64,000 nt of DNA from Alligator mississippiensis. Its lineage: Eukaryota > Chordata > Crocodylia > Alligatoridae. Both the position numbers and the translations under genes were made by a program. The stretch is taken from the NCBI RefSeq assembly GCF_030867095.1, contig NC_081824.1, positions 176,150,933 through 176,214,932 of the forward strand, in the 5' to 3' direction. Shown here piece after piece: positions 37,890 to 51,959 of the stretch. Each line of letters opens with the position of its first letter. The stretch's first letter is position 1. The notes under the pieces were generated by a model that was given only the letters and a program-made list of their open reading frames with translations, was not told where the DNA came from and made no database searches.

Positions 37890-39610
37890 GAAGTCTTGAA
37901 GAGAAATGCAAAAAGAGGCTAAGAGGGATGCCAAAGATTTTTGGCTAAAATGGATGATACTCAAAAAGCAGCTGATGCAGGTGATAGCTGTGAAATGCAC
38001 AAAGGCATCAAATGAGCAATTGATCTAGTCATGAAGAATACAGTTCTGTTGAAAGACTTGAACAGAAATGTCATTACTGATAAACAAAGAACTTGAGTTG
38101 AATTGAACACTATGGAATTATACTCCAGTGGGACCTGAAATCAAACATGAAGAGCTCAAAGGATTACCACAGTTTGAAGTTATGATGGATTTAGACAATG
38201 AGCCTACATTAGAAGATTTACAGAAAGCCATTAAATCAATTCCAGGGAGCAAGTCATCTGGCAACAACTGTTTGCCTGCTGAAATTTGCAAATGTGCCAA
38301 TGATGAATTACTTCGAAAGCTTCATGAAGTTATACTGCCCTGGAAAGAGGAAGCAGTACTGCAAGATTTCAAAGATGCCCAGTTTGTACAATCATACAAA
38401 AACAAAGGTGATGGAAGTGACTGTGACTGCTATAAAGGTATTTCCCTTTTGAACATTGTTAGAGCAGTTGTTACTTGCATCATGCTCCCTAGGCTGCAAT
38501 CTCTAGGTGAAAAAAAATCTATCCTGAAAGTTGGTGTGGTTTTTGCTCAAGACGTTCCACTATTGGTATATGATATTTTTGATCAAGCAACTGCAAAAGA
38601 AGTGTAGAGGAAAAACTAATATTACTTGTACATTGCCTTCATCAACATGACAAAGGCCTTCAATACAGTCAGGCAAGGACATTTATATTCAAGGACAGCA
38701 GTGATGGCATGCATCTTTGAACCAGACTAGATGGAAGCTTGTTCTACATTGCAAGGTTTTGCATAAAAACCAAGGTGCAAGAGCTGGTTCTGAGAGATTT
38801 CCTGTTTGTGGATGATCTGGCCTTGGTTGCCCGCAGTGAATCTTCCCTGCAAAAACTCTCGGGCAGATTTCTGAGTCATGCAAGGGTTTCAAGATGGTAA
38901 TTAGTCTCAAGAAGACTGTGATTGTGTACCAAGAGGTGGAAGAACTAATATACGACATTGTCCAGGAGGATAAATCTCTTGGTGGTGTTGACAGTTTTTG
39001 CTGCTTTGATTCTACAATCAGCAGGAATCTGGCCTTCAGACTGAAATGACTAACAAAAATGGAAAGCAGCTAAGAATTTTGGGCTATTACAGAAATGTGC
39101 ATGAAATAACTGGAAACTATCAGCTAAGGTGAAGGTACAAATCTGAGAGTTGTGTGCCATCATCCCTGCATTATGGTTCAGAAACATGGATACAGCAAGA
39201 GAACAGCTTCCATATGATATGCCTGTGTAAGATCCCAAAAATAAAGTTGGAAGACCAAATACTGAACCCAGAGGTGCTGGAGTGCACAGGATTGACAGAC
39301 TTAGAAACCACTATCAAGAAAAGGAGGTTGTAATGGATCAGCCATGTCAGAATTGGACAAGACTGTATCCCCCCAAGAATATTTTGTATACTGAGCTTTG
39401 AAATGGCTCTAGAAAGTGGGGTCATCCTCTATGGTGGTACCACAATGTGTGCAAAATTATATAAAGTCATTCAGTGTCAATGTAGAAAGCTGGAAAGTGC
39501 AGAATCCCATGCTAGAAGGAATATCTGGCACTCAACACATAGTGGCTTTGATCCAGAGGATAGAAGCAAAGTGAGAAAAGAAAGCAGCTTGCTATAAATT
39601 TGGACTCCCA
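37890..39610 (+). mobile_element. RTE-like LINE reverse transcriptase fragment
   Basis: An open stretch at 38128-38607 reads like the N-terminal half of an RTE/BovB-type RT: EDLQKAIKSIPGSKSSG, LPAEICK, LHEVILPWKEEAVLQDFKDA, YKNKGDGSDCDCYKGISLLN. Further on, in other frames, are TKAFNTVRQ (near 38650), FVDDLALVA (near 38806) and a segment like SLKKTVIVYQ (near 38907). The order fits one decayed LINE in sense with PPP1CB. Clade assignment rests on remembered motif style. Confidence 0.7.
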
Positions 39611-40546
39611 ATTTAGACAACATACAGATCTGTGAAACTTATAACAAGCTGTGTCACTCTCAAATTGGGTTTGTCAGCCACAAATAGATTAATCAGGCAT
39701 CTGACTAGATCTCTTGTATGTACACCACGATCCAGAGGATTGATGGTTGCCTACTACTAGACCCTAAACTGGAAGTCTTAAGGGGAGAGCAGAAAGGAAA
39801 AGATAGGAATTCTCTACTTAAAAATACAGACTTACTGTTTAGCTTATGGGTAAATGAAAACCATCTGCATAAAGAAGCTTTTGTAACAGAATTTAAATTT
39901 TAATGTGCAACAGCAGTATGTCTCCATCAAGATGAAACACTGGGCTGTAGCTCTGACCATTTTCAATTGCTAGCCAAATTTGTTCTCTCTCTGTGTCTTG
40001 CTCTAATTGCACATTGAGTGCTTGGGTATATTCGGTTTTGATTATTATGATTATTAAGTATGCTAATCATTCTACATAGGTTTGCTATATTTACATTTTG
40101 TTCAAGATTTCAAATGAGGGGTGGTTCCACATAAAGTGCATTTAACAGGCAAGTTGAAATCACTTCTGGAAACTTAAGCCAGTTAGTTTTTAAGTTTCGT
40201 TTGATACCTGTTTTTCAAATTGTGCACTCTGCTAGGTTAGTGACATACTTCAGCATTCAGCAGGAAGGACAAGTTCTTGAACATCTGACATGGCCCAGTA
40301 TTGGCCTGTTAGACTGCTGCAAACTTAACTGGGAATACTAATGTGCAGGTCTTGCCAAATATTGTAAGGCATAATACCTATTTTGTTATTTCATTGACCT
40401 AGGCATCTGTAAAGGTGGAATCTTCTGTGAAACCTTAAGCTAAATTTACTTGTTAAATTTAAAGTCTGTAGTGTATTAATGTGAAATATTATGAGACTGC
40501 CTGAGGGTATTGCTGCATGAAAAGGATTGGTTGCTGTCTTACAACA

Positions 40547-40549
<3 letters not shown>

Positions 40550-40598
<49 letters not shown>
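40550..40598. repeat. (GT)n microsatellite
   Basis: About 24 uninterrupted GT units followed by ATACACACC. Alternating purine-pyrimidine sequence of this length can adopt Z-DNA and is likely polymorphic. It lies about 300 bases upstream of exon 6. Confidence 0.98.
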
Positions 40599-40600
<2 letters not shown>

Positions 40601-40851
40601 CACACCAGGACTCTCAATCTGCCCAAATGATCACAGGAAATTGAGTGTAGATTTTGTTTCCTTTGAAATAAAAAGGCAAAAAAGCAGTTTCTTAGTTTAC
40701 CCAGTTCCACAGGTGTTCATAGATTTTTGTTTTGTTTTTTAAGTCACCCTGGACCATCCTGGGTGGGTGCTGGGATTTGTGGAGTTAAGAGCCTTTTCTA
40801 ACCATTATACTTGCATTGGTAATACCTTGTGAGTTGTTGTGAATGATGTAA

Positions 40852-42989
<2,138 letters not shown>

Positions 42990-43094
42990 ATACTGAAACC
43001 ATCTGAAAAGAAAGCCAAGTACCAGTATGGTGGTTTGAACTCCGGTCGCCCAGTCACTCCACCGCGCACAGGTAATCCACCGAAGAAGAGGTGA
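42990..43094 (+). CDS. PPP1CB: PPP1CB exon 8 (residues 294-327 and stop)
   Basis: The final coding exon encodes the isoform-specific C-terminal tail. [15 protein letters not shown] is followed by [11 protein letters not shown] and ends PPKKR before TGA (43092-43094). The tail identifies the beta isoform; alpha and gamma end differently. TPPR carries Thr316, equivalent to the CDK-phosphorylated, inhibitory threonine of PP1 alpha (Thr320). Residue 321 is Gly (GGT), where I remember Ala in the mammalian protein. With the other six exons it leaves 52 bases for exon 1, matching MADGEL...LLE plus one base. Confidence 0.98.
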   Translation: MLKPSEKKAKYQYGGLNSGRPVTPPRTGNPPKKR

Positions 43095-45380
43095 AGAAAG
43101 GAACAGCATAGAAACACCATCAGATCTGTCAAGGACAAAACTCCATATACAGTATATAATAAGTGTGCACTGTAAAACCATCCAGCCATTTGACACCCTT
43201 TATGATGTCACACGTTTAACTTAAAGAGACGGGTAAAGGATCTTTATTAATTTTTTTCTAGTAGAAAGATGTGCAACACTGTATTGTAACAAACATAGCT
43301 CCAACTTCTAATATCCAATATAGAATAAAATCCAAACTAAAAAAAAATCTATTGAGGTTGCATATTCACTTAGCACAGTTTTTAAAATTGACCAACATCC
43401 CACTTAAAATAAAATGCAAACTTGATGTTAGTTAAACCAGATGAGAAGCATGATGTTCCATTTGTGTAACGTGGTCTTATTGTTGCTTGATTGCTTTTAC
43501 TTTGGATATTATTTTGTAGCTAGAATGATGCAAATAAAAAATCTAGTCATGTTCCCTCACTTTCTTTTTTTGATTGAATATGAAAGGGGCTTTTTAAAAC
43601 TACCACTGATATTTTTTCCTTTTCTTTTCTCCCCCCTATTCTTTGTAATCTTGTTACCTAAAATGTGTGCCCTATTGTATTAAAAAGGTTGTAGGGTATT
43701 AGTGAATAAAAGATTTAAGTCCAGACTAGTGACCTGTTAAAACACCATGACTGGACAGCCGAATGGTCAGCATTGTTTAAGAGACAGAAAACCTTTTTTT
43801 TTCTTAACTTAAACTGCCACAGAATTAATTTGTGCACTACACTATTTTAAATTATTGACGTTACACTGTGCTATGGCACTTCATTTAACTTAGGACAAAA
43901 ATGGTATTGCCTATTAGTTGGTAACTTGATTATGTGGTACCTTGGCTTTAGATTTTATTAGCATGAAACACCTTTGGCATGCTTAGCTTCCAGGTAATAC
44001 CCTACCTGCATCAAAATGCATCTTGCATAGTTCCACTGAACATGAAGATCCTCCCTTAATAAGCCTTGGAAAGCTGAAATTTTGTTTTTCTCATAAGAGG
44101 GTGTATTTTAAATGGATGTAGATCAGTGAACAGTAGGTTAACTGACTAGTGGTGGTTGAACTGTCTAATATTGCCATGTGAATGTTTTATATGATTGTAA
44201 GGCTTATGTCACTAAAGATTATATCCTCTGGATTTTCATGATCAAAGTTCATATACTATTGTATAGATTTCTGCTTTGTAGTGTACTATAGTAGCAATAA
44301 TTTCTGTACATGATCAAGATTTATGCAGTATTTCTTTCCTGTTCTCTCCTTTCCTTAAAAGGGTTCATATTGACAAATGGCAAGGTATGAGAAGATGCAA
44401 AATTTGTAATAGGGTAGAACTGCAAAGCACGTGTGTATTGCTTTAAGATGCAACACATTGGATGTGATTATAAAAGTTTTTATTGAACACTGTCAAATTT
44501 TTAAGATTCTTTGGGGTGGGGGGGAGGCCTCAGATTTATCCCATTCTAAATGTGCATTGATAGATGTAAACTCTTCACTTTACTATTGTCTTTGAAAATG
44601 TTAAAATTGAGGATTCTGGTAACTTACATTTTATGAATTGGCACATGATATAATGCAAGAGTGATTTCTGACACAGTGAAAAAGTTCTTTAAAATGGATT
44701 TAAGTCTCTTTTTCTAATTCCATTTTGTTTTAAATGCATATTTTAAATGTAGGTTTTTTTCATTTAGTAAAAGTTGTCTAATTGATTTGAAGTCTGCCTG
44801 GTTATTTTAATTTTCAGTTGCTAATCAGCAAGTAGTTAGTTAACCCTTTGCAGAAAAACTTGTCCTTTTGCCCTTGAGGCTGAACAAACCCTAAATACTT
44901 TCTGCTTTTTTTTTTTTTTTTTTTTTTTTTTTAATGTAAAGCAAGCACCAGTGATCAGTTCCTGGTTCAAAATGGAACAGTAAGCATCAGAAGAACTCTG
45001 TTCTGGGTTTTTTCTGACTGACTTAGTGATAATAAACAGTGACTGGCCATAGATCATCTTTGGCAAGACAGCAGATTATATTCTGTAAACCATATGAAGA
45101 AGGTAATTTGTTCTCTAGACCAGTGAAATTTGATGTGGTGTTTTACAGTGTCCAAGTTCTCAAATGTTGGTTTTCAAGCCATTATTTAGTAATAACAATA
45201 TCTTCATGCCAAGTAGGCAGATTAACACATCCACAGTTTCAGCAAACATTGGAAACTTAAGCTGTCTGTATTTTTAAAATATCAGTATCTACAATTGTAT
45301 GTTACATGGGTAACTAACATGCTCACTTGTATTGCAGATGCTTCTTCAGAAGAGAAATAAAAAGTTTTCAGGCCTTCTGT
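43095..45380 (+). other. PPP1CB: PPP1CB 3' untranslated region
   Basis: AT-rich sequence after the TGA, free of recognisable repeats until a poly-T run (44907-44932), as expected for a long 3'UTR. AATAAA hexamers occur at 43324, 43408, 43533, 43705 and 45356. The last is followed by a GT-rich tract near 45375 and is the best distal cleavage candidate; the others could give shorter alternative mRNAs. The end point is inferred. Confidence 0.7.
45356..45361 (+). terminator. Candidate distal poly(A) signal of PPP1CB
   Basis: AATAAA followed after about 15 bases by TTCTGTGTGTC, a GU-rich downstream element. This is the most complete poly(A) site after the stop codon. The nearest proximal alternative is AATAAA at 43705. 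Confidence 0.55.
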
Positions 45381-45399
45381 GTGTCATAAAGAAATAGAC

Positions 45400-48346
45400 T
45401 TTTTTTCTATTTTCTTTATATACTAGAAATGCACATACTGTCTTCTACTGAAGAACTGCTTTTAATACCTGCATGTTGTCACATTATAGCTGAGAGAATG
45501 ATCATTGTACTACTTTGGGGGCAGAGAGTAGAGTTGAAGCATGTAACAAACACTAGCTGACAAACCACAGAAGAAATACTATGGTATATTTTTATATACA
45601 AGTTTGAGGTATAAAAAGTAGAAATGCTTAATTCTACATTGTATATAGTATAAACATTAAGGGGGCAGAAAACTAACTGAGCAAAGGAAAAATTCACTGT
45701 GGAAAAGGAAAAATTCACAGTTATGTCCCAAAATCATGATTTATCCAATTCTTTTCATCTGTCTAACTCCACAAAGGCTTTCACAAGCTTTCTTTAAAAC
45801 TAGTCTAAGGCAAACATGTGGATGCTGGTATTTTTTTCTGGGCAGAGGTGATTTAGGGTTAGTTGAACACTGCCCTGCCCTTCAGTATAGTGCAGTGGTG
45901 GCTCAGTCTTCCAGCCCTGCAGATGGGATGAGTGTACCTGTAGACCTAGGTGCACCAGCTCACCCCACACACTAGATCTGGCCACAGAGTGACCCTGTAC
46001 AGTGGCATGATGCAGCACCTAGAGCCATGTCATCCAGTCTGCAGGACTCCCCCTGGGCTCCATGGCATGGTCCTGTGAGCAAAATTCAGGTTGGAGGTTG
46101 TACAGCACTGATTTGGTACAAAAGTGTTATATTTTGATGGGCCCAGGTGTCTTTTCTCAAAAAATGGTCAAAATGTGACAGTTGTTACTTTATGGTATTT
46201 TTCTGACCTGTTCTGTGAGAAAATGACCAACATCCAGATGGTAGAGGAATAAAGCATAAGTCCTTATCCTGCCCTATCCACCAATAATGAGGACTTCAGT
46301 ATTATATGGAAATCCATGGCAGGTGAATATGATGACTCCCTCCACTTTGTTTTTTGTTAAGGCTACTATAGAAACAAAATTCCGATACAAGAAAAGTATA
46401 CAAACATAGGTTTAAGTTACCTCATCTTTACAAAGGAAATACAGTAATATATAACAAATTATAATTGTTATAATTATATAACAATCCTCTAATTTTGTTA
46501 ATACAAAGTCCAGACAGTTTAGATTGGTAATTCACTGAGTTACACAATTTATTCTTGTTCTTGAAAACTCTTGCTATCGTATGCTTATTTATTAAATAGA
46601 AGGATGGGAAGTTATGACCTCTAAATCCATCAATTGTCTTTTGTAGCAATTGTTAAGGTTCCATGTGCTACACCAAAGTTGGTGTTTTTAGGGTTTTTAA
46701 GCAGGCACACTGATCCTTGGGTTTTGCTTTCACTCTCCCAAGTCTCTGTCCTACACTTCGTGAGTACTGACTGGTATGTTGCCAGAGCTGTTTATTCTGA
46801 ATACTTTCATTATCCTTGGCAAAAGGGGTGGGGCGTTGGGGTCAACTAGAAACGGACATTTGATGTATTATGCATTGGTATGATAGGACTCCAGTGTGTG
46901 CTTTTGAAAATACCTCTCTGTGGGTACATCTACGTGTGCAATTAATGCTACGTGATAAACACTGGAGCAGTTTGCGCTGGAATACACTGCTCCTGGGCAC
47001 AGCATCTACACGTGTATCTGGGACAACAGCACTTTGAGTTGGAGTGGAGCAGTACCGGGTATCAAGCAGGCCACAGGCTCAGGGGGGAGTGGGGGGCAGA
47101 GCCCTGGGCTTCGGGTGGCGGCAGAGGGGTGGCTGAAGTACAACGCTGCTGAAACTGGAGCCAAGTGGCTGACCCTGCAAGCCTGCTGCCAGCCGGGGCG
47201 GCTCTGCCCTGGCTCGAGGTGCTGCTGTCACTGTCCACACATGCAATGCAGTGCAGTAAATAATTCCACCATAAGATAGTACTGTCCCCAACAGTACTAC
47301 TTTATGGCAGAGTTAATTAATTTACTGTGCCCTAATACTAACGTGTGTAGACTGTGATGCTTTACTGCAGAGCTAAAAAGTCACCTCCACAGGAAAGCAC
47401 ACATTTAGATGCACCCTGACTATCCAAGTGTCTACTAAGACCTGCATTGCCACTGAGTATTGCTTCACTGCTGGTTGTACTCCTGGACTGCTGTTTGGAG
47501 ATGGGAAGAAGAAGTGGGTGGGCAGGCAAGGGGTAGAATACATAGGTAGATTGGTTCCTTCCATTGCATCAACATAGTTCAGAAATTTGTTTTATTTAAA
47601 GCACGTCATGATCTCCAACTTTTATTCACTGTGATCACACAATCCTGCCACATGCTTACATATTGTCATGCAGAGTTCCATATCACCACCTACTGAGACC
47701 TTTCCTGATGCAAACTTGTGATAATGAGGGAGGGATAGCTAGATCCACAGTGGAATCCATTATGTACGGTGGTTTCATTCTGGTCCTGCAGCTATGGCTA
47801 CTCAATCTAGATGTTGGAATAACAATGTATATAACAGTCTGTGGTCATAGTTCAGTTCCCAGAGGCAAATAACCTCCCAAGAACAGCTACTATCCTCTGA
47901 CTCTCCAAGTTTAGGAATAACTTATACTGCGTTGCTTGGAGATGCTTTGCAATAGCTTTTCTGAAGCCCTGGAATAAAACTTACTGTCTATCTTTACCCA
48001 CTAGTACTATAGCCAACTTTTCAGTGCGGAGACAGGGCTTTTTTGGAAAACAGACAGATTAGTGTGGCAGTGAATGGGGTGGGGGGAGCAGGGTAGAATT
48101 GCAGAAAAAACAAATGCTGGTGCATAAAACTTTTGGCAGATTTTGTTTAAGCAAAATTAAGTTTGCCCCTGATCAAATAAGACAAAAAACAGATTTGCTA
48201 AATGAAATAAAACAAGACATCTGTTGACGTGGAAGATAAATATGGATTGCAAGGTAAGGGAGGTTGGTTCAACTGCATCGTGTTGTTCTTATTGTTGCTG
48301 CTGTTCAAATCATGGCTTCCCTTTTAAAGGTGTAAGGGCCTTATGG
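45400..48346. other. Intergenic region downstream of PPP1CB
   Basis: No supported gene. The stretch 45830-46110 is GC-richer and repeat-like but has no readable ends. A transposon-like element lies at 46923-47416. The rest is AT-rich single-copy-looking DNA. Confidence 0.6.
46923..47416. mobile_element. Probable DNA transposon with GGGTRCATCTA ends
   Basis: The left end reads GGGTACATCTACGTGTGC. The right end, inverted, reads GGGTGCATCTAAATGTGTGC, an imperfect terminal inverted repeat. The interior also has partly mirrored words (GCAGTAAA/TTTACTGCAG type near 47250-47365). No target duplication could be read, so the boundaries are approximate. Confidence 0.5.
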
Positions 48347-48354
48347 TTTTAGAG

Positions 48355-49966
48355 CAGGGGTGGGCAATTATTTGGGCCCCGGGGGGCCACTTAGGGAGTT
48401 TTGATGAACTGTCACAGGCTGAGTCAGTTACCCCCACCCAGCAACAACTCACCAAAACTCCCTATGTGGGATGGGGCCCCGGGCAGTGGTGTTCAGGAAG
48501 GGGAAGGGTGGGTGAAGCTGGGATCATGGTGGGGTTGAGGGACAGTGACAGTGCAGGGCTGGGGCCAGGGCCAGGGCCAGGTCAGAGCCACGATAACCTG
48601 CTTGCACACCCCTGTGATGGGTGCCAGTTCTGCAGGCAGGGGCATGCAGAGAGTGGATCACAGCTCTGCCCTACTCCAGCCCTGCGCTGTCACTGCCCCA
48701 TGATGTCAGCCCCAGATGCAGCTCCCTCCCCACTTGCGTAGCTCCCAGCCAGCCTCCATGGAGACTGGGCCCGGACACTGCATGGCTGGGCATGGAGCTG
48801 CACTGGGGGCCAGGATCAGGATCTTGGGGCAGTTATAGTAGGGTTACCATATGTCCAGGCTTTCTCAAATCATGTCCTCTTTTTTGGCCCCCTGTCCTCG
48901 TGTCCACGTGGGTTTGTAAAATGGAAGCAAATGTCTCACTTTTTGCATTCCCTCCACTTTCCCGGGGACTAGCAGCTTGGGACTGCATGGGGCTGGGAGC
49001 GGTGGGCAAGGTGATGGGTTGTTGGGGGTCATGTACTCTGTGCTCAGGCCCCAGCAAGCTCCCAGGTAAGAGAGACAGAATGTGCGTGTGTGCATGGGAG
49101 CTGCGTGGGCAGCAGGGCTGGGGGGCAGGGGCTGCAGGTCAGGAGTGAAGGGCACCAGTAGGGCTGGGGGGGCAGGGGGTTGTGGGTCAGGACTGGGGGG
49201 GCAGGGGCTTAGGAGTGAGGGGCAGAGGTAGGGCACAGGCATGGGCATATTACTGCCCCCCTCCCCACCCCCTACAAGTGTCCTCTTTTCTTGATACTTG
49301 GCAATATGGTAACCCTAAAGAACTGGGTCAGAGCTGGAAGCTGCCACTGGGGGCAGGGGGTGGGGGGGTGCAATGCCCACAAGGGGGCAAAGAGGGCTGC
49401 GAGTCCCATGAAGGATGCTTGGAAAGCCAAGGAGGGGAGGCAAGGGCAAGGGATGGCCACATGTCACTGTTGAGCCCCTAATGGAGGGAAACAGCCACCC
49501 TCCTCTTGCCCATCCCCTCCCCTGCCCAAGGCACATAGCCCATAGGCAGGGGAGGGAGGGGGAGGACCATGACTGCAACTCCACATCACTCAGGACAACA
49601 GTGGCGCTGGCTCCGCTGCACCCTTGGAAGCGGTGGCCAGGACTGTCCCATGCCAGCCTGCAGCTCACCCAGGGATGCCTGTGTAGCAGTGGCACCCCCC
49701 AGCCTCTAGCTCAGCATAGGAAATAGCAGCATGGAGTGGAGTAATGTGGGGACAGCAACAGCAGCCCCAGTGAGGGCACTGCATTGGGGTCAGGGCCAGG
49801 GGTCAGTCTGCATGGAGACTGGCCAGGAGCATGTGGGCAGGGTGGGACCAGCTGCATGTGCTGCAGGCAGAGCGGGACCAGCCGCAAGCACCCAGGCTGA
49901 CAGGGCCAAGGGACCCACCACAGGCTCGGCAAAATCACTTTGTGGGCCAGATCCAACCCATTCCTA
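48355..49966. mobile_element. hAT-type element, 1.6 kb, perfect 8-bp TSD
   Basis: Starts CAGGGGTGGGCAATTAT and ends, inverted, TAGGAATGGGTTGGATCTGG. The 8-bp duplication TTTTAGAG is perfect (48347-48354 and 49967-49974), so the insertion is comparatively young. The interior is GC-rich without a transposase frame; open frames here are low-complexity. A second transposon is nested at 48839-49317. Confidence 0.88.
48839..49317. mobile_element. Nested transposon with 14-bp perfect TIRs
   Basis: TAGGGTTACCATAT at 48839-48852 is exactly mirrored by ATATGGTAACCCTA at 49304-49317. Internal words also mirror (GTCCTCTTTT at both sides). Inserted in the 48355-49966 element. No transposase and no clear target duplication, so the superfamily is uncertain. 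Confidence 0.75.
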
Positions 49967-50959
49967 TTTTAGAGATAAGGTGATGATGACAAAGCAAAAA
50001 CAAGTGAAATATGTGCAGCCACTGCATCTTAAGCAATGTCTTAGATGTGTGAATTGTTCTATTCATCTTGGTATCTGATAATGACTAACTGCAGTATCCA
50101 ATAACAATAAAATGTTGGCATTGTTAGCTCTGCGATGAGAGCACATAAGAGGAAAGAGAAGGATCTTATTCTGGTGCATAGTGGATAGCATATGAAGGAA
50201 GATAACTATTCTTCCTCCCTTTACATCTACCTTTCTTATCTTGCCTGTAGGTCTAAAAGGCTAGGGGAAAGCAATATAGCCAGCAGGCCAGCAAAATTCC
50301 CAGCCAGTCCACTCCACCTCCCTCAGCAGTGAGGCCAGGTCACTGTAGTGAGAGATGTACTGGAAGCTTCTTCCTCCTTGCCTCTAATGCTTGCTGCCCA
50401 AAGGCAGAGAGAAATCACTGCATCAGTTGCACCCATTATTCTAAAACTTTTCTGTGTTGCTGCGTAGCTAAAATATTTTTAAATTAAAGATTTAAATAGA
50501 GATTGATAATTAAGAATACTGATATGAAAGATTGATGGTATGATTTCAGAATTCAAGGCCCTCAACATGTCTATTCCGCCTGACAAATCTCGGCTTCCAG
50601 GGCCTAGGTTAAAATTGAGTGGTGTACAGCGCCCCCTGTTGTCAAGTCACATGCTTCATGATGATTATGGTGATGATGATGAACAGAGTAATAAAACTGC
50701 ATTCTTCCAAATCATTTGGGGGGAAAATGTTTTTTAAAAGGCAGTTAAAATATTTAGTATTTAAACATATCAGGTATTGTGTCAGAATGTGTACCTTGAT
50801 ATTTCTACTACTATGGAGTAACAGGATTGTTATAGATAGGTTGTGATTTGAATGGAAAAAAATCTCAATGTCTTACTGCAGAATCACTATCCCCTACAAA
50901 AGGTGAAAGAACAAAGCAGAAACTGTCCATCTGGGAGACTGTAGGAATCAACAGAGAAA

Positions 50960-51215
50960 AGTAGGGTTGAAGGGTCCTCAGGAGCCCCCGCTTAACACAG
51001 GATCCTCCCTATTTTAAACTATTCCAGACAAGTATCTAACCTTTTTGTAAAAATTTTCAAGCATGGAGATTCCACAATTCCTTTGAATACCTTGTTCCAA
51101 TGCCTAGCTATGTTCACTGTAAGAAAGTTCTTCCTAATATCCAGCCTAAATTTCCCTTGCTGCAATTTAAGTCTGTCACTCTTTGCCCTGTTCTCTGCAG
51201 CCAGAGAATAGTTTA
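50960..51215 (-). mobile_element. CR1 3' fragment
   Basis: The inverse strand carries the CR1 tail. A - strand frame (51019-51282) includes KFRLDIRKNFLTVNIARHWN, the extreme C-terminal RT segment seen also in the copy at 31992-32207 (FRLDIRKHYFTVRVAGTWN). 5'-truncated and inactive. Confidence 0.8.
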
Positions 51216-51221
51216 TCCCCG

Positions 51222-51560
51222 GGGTCAGCAACCCCTGGCATGCATGACAGAGTGTGCCACATGAAGTCATTTTGCTTGGCATGCCACCCCTTGTCAGGAA
51301 GGTTGTTTCAGACTCAAAGTTTTACCAGAGCCAAACCTCGGTGGCAGGTGGCAGGGGTCTGCCTGAGCCAGCTGTAGCAGGCAGCCAGGAGGCTGCAAGG
51401 GGCTGCCCCAGAGTCCATGGAGCCCTGGCCCAGCTTGTTGCTGGGGGCAGGTGCACACATGCTTTAGGGCAGATGACACGGGAGCTGTGAGGGGCCCAAT
51501 CCTTCATGTGGCAGCACATCCCCAGCCCCTTCCCTGCCATCTGCCCCAAAGCATGGGTAC
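51222..51560. mobile_element. hAT fragment of the CAGGGGTCAGCAACC type
   Basis: Begins CGGGGTCAGCAACCCCTGGC at 51228. It shares the word run around GAGCTGTGAGGGGCCCA (near 51482) with the complete MITE at 42391-42607. Beyond that, 51340-51660 contains inverted segments (GGCAGCCAGGAGGCTGCAAG / inverse near 51617). The right end was not found. Confidence 0.5.
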
Positions 51561-51699
51561 ACCCGCCATGGGAAATGAGCCAAGCCAGGGCTCCAAGGAC
51601 AGTGGGGCAGCTGCTTGCAGCCTCCTGGCTGCCTGCCACATCCAGCCCAGACTCTAGGCAGGCCCCTGCCACCCACAACAGCCCAGACTGCTTGCAGCA

Positions 51700-51959
51700 G
51701 GTGGTGAGGAGGAGGCCACAGGGATTGGGGAGTTTCCAAGCAGTTTGGTGGGAGCGAAAGGAAGAAGGGGAAGAAGAAGCAGGGACCAGATCCTGCTCTG
51801 GGAAGGTAAGTGACCCAGGGTTGCTTGTGTGTTTGTCTTGTTGAGGGTTGTTTGGTGGGTTGTGTGTTTGGGTGTGTGCTCTGAGCAGCTGAGAAGGTTG
51901 ATGGCTGATTGATTGCTGCTTGTGTGCGAGCAAGGGCCCTAACAAAGGGACCTACCCAG
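51700..51959 (+). mobile_element. Left half of a CR1 5' region split by a hAT insertion (inferred)
   Basis: GT-rich and purine-rich DNA ending GGGACCTACCCAG, directly before the hAT element at 51960. The sequence on the far side (62422 onward) begins TCCAGGCCCAGGAGAAGTAT and leads into CR1 ORF1. Continuity across the hAT insertion is inferred from the target duplication and from the 5'-leader-like character of both sides. The left start is a guess. Confidence 0.4.

Noticed and set aside
40547..40610. CRISPR-like or structured array
   Set aside because: It is a simple dinucleotide repeat in a vertebrate intron, with no spacers.
40391..40742. Open frames with His-Thr or Val-Cys repeats
   Set aside because: They are translations of the (GT)n microsatellite.
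48621..49148. 175-codon open frame on the + strand
   Set aside because: It spans the boundary of a nested transposon inside a hAT and has no recognisable domain.
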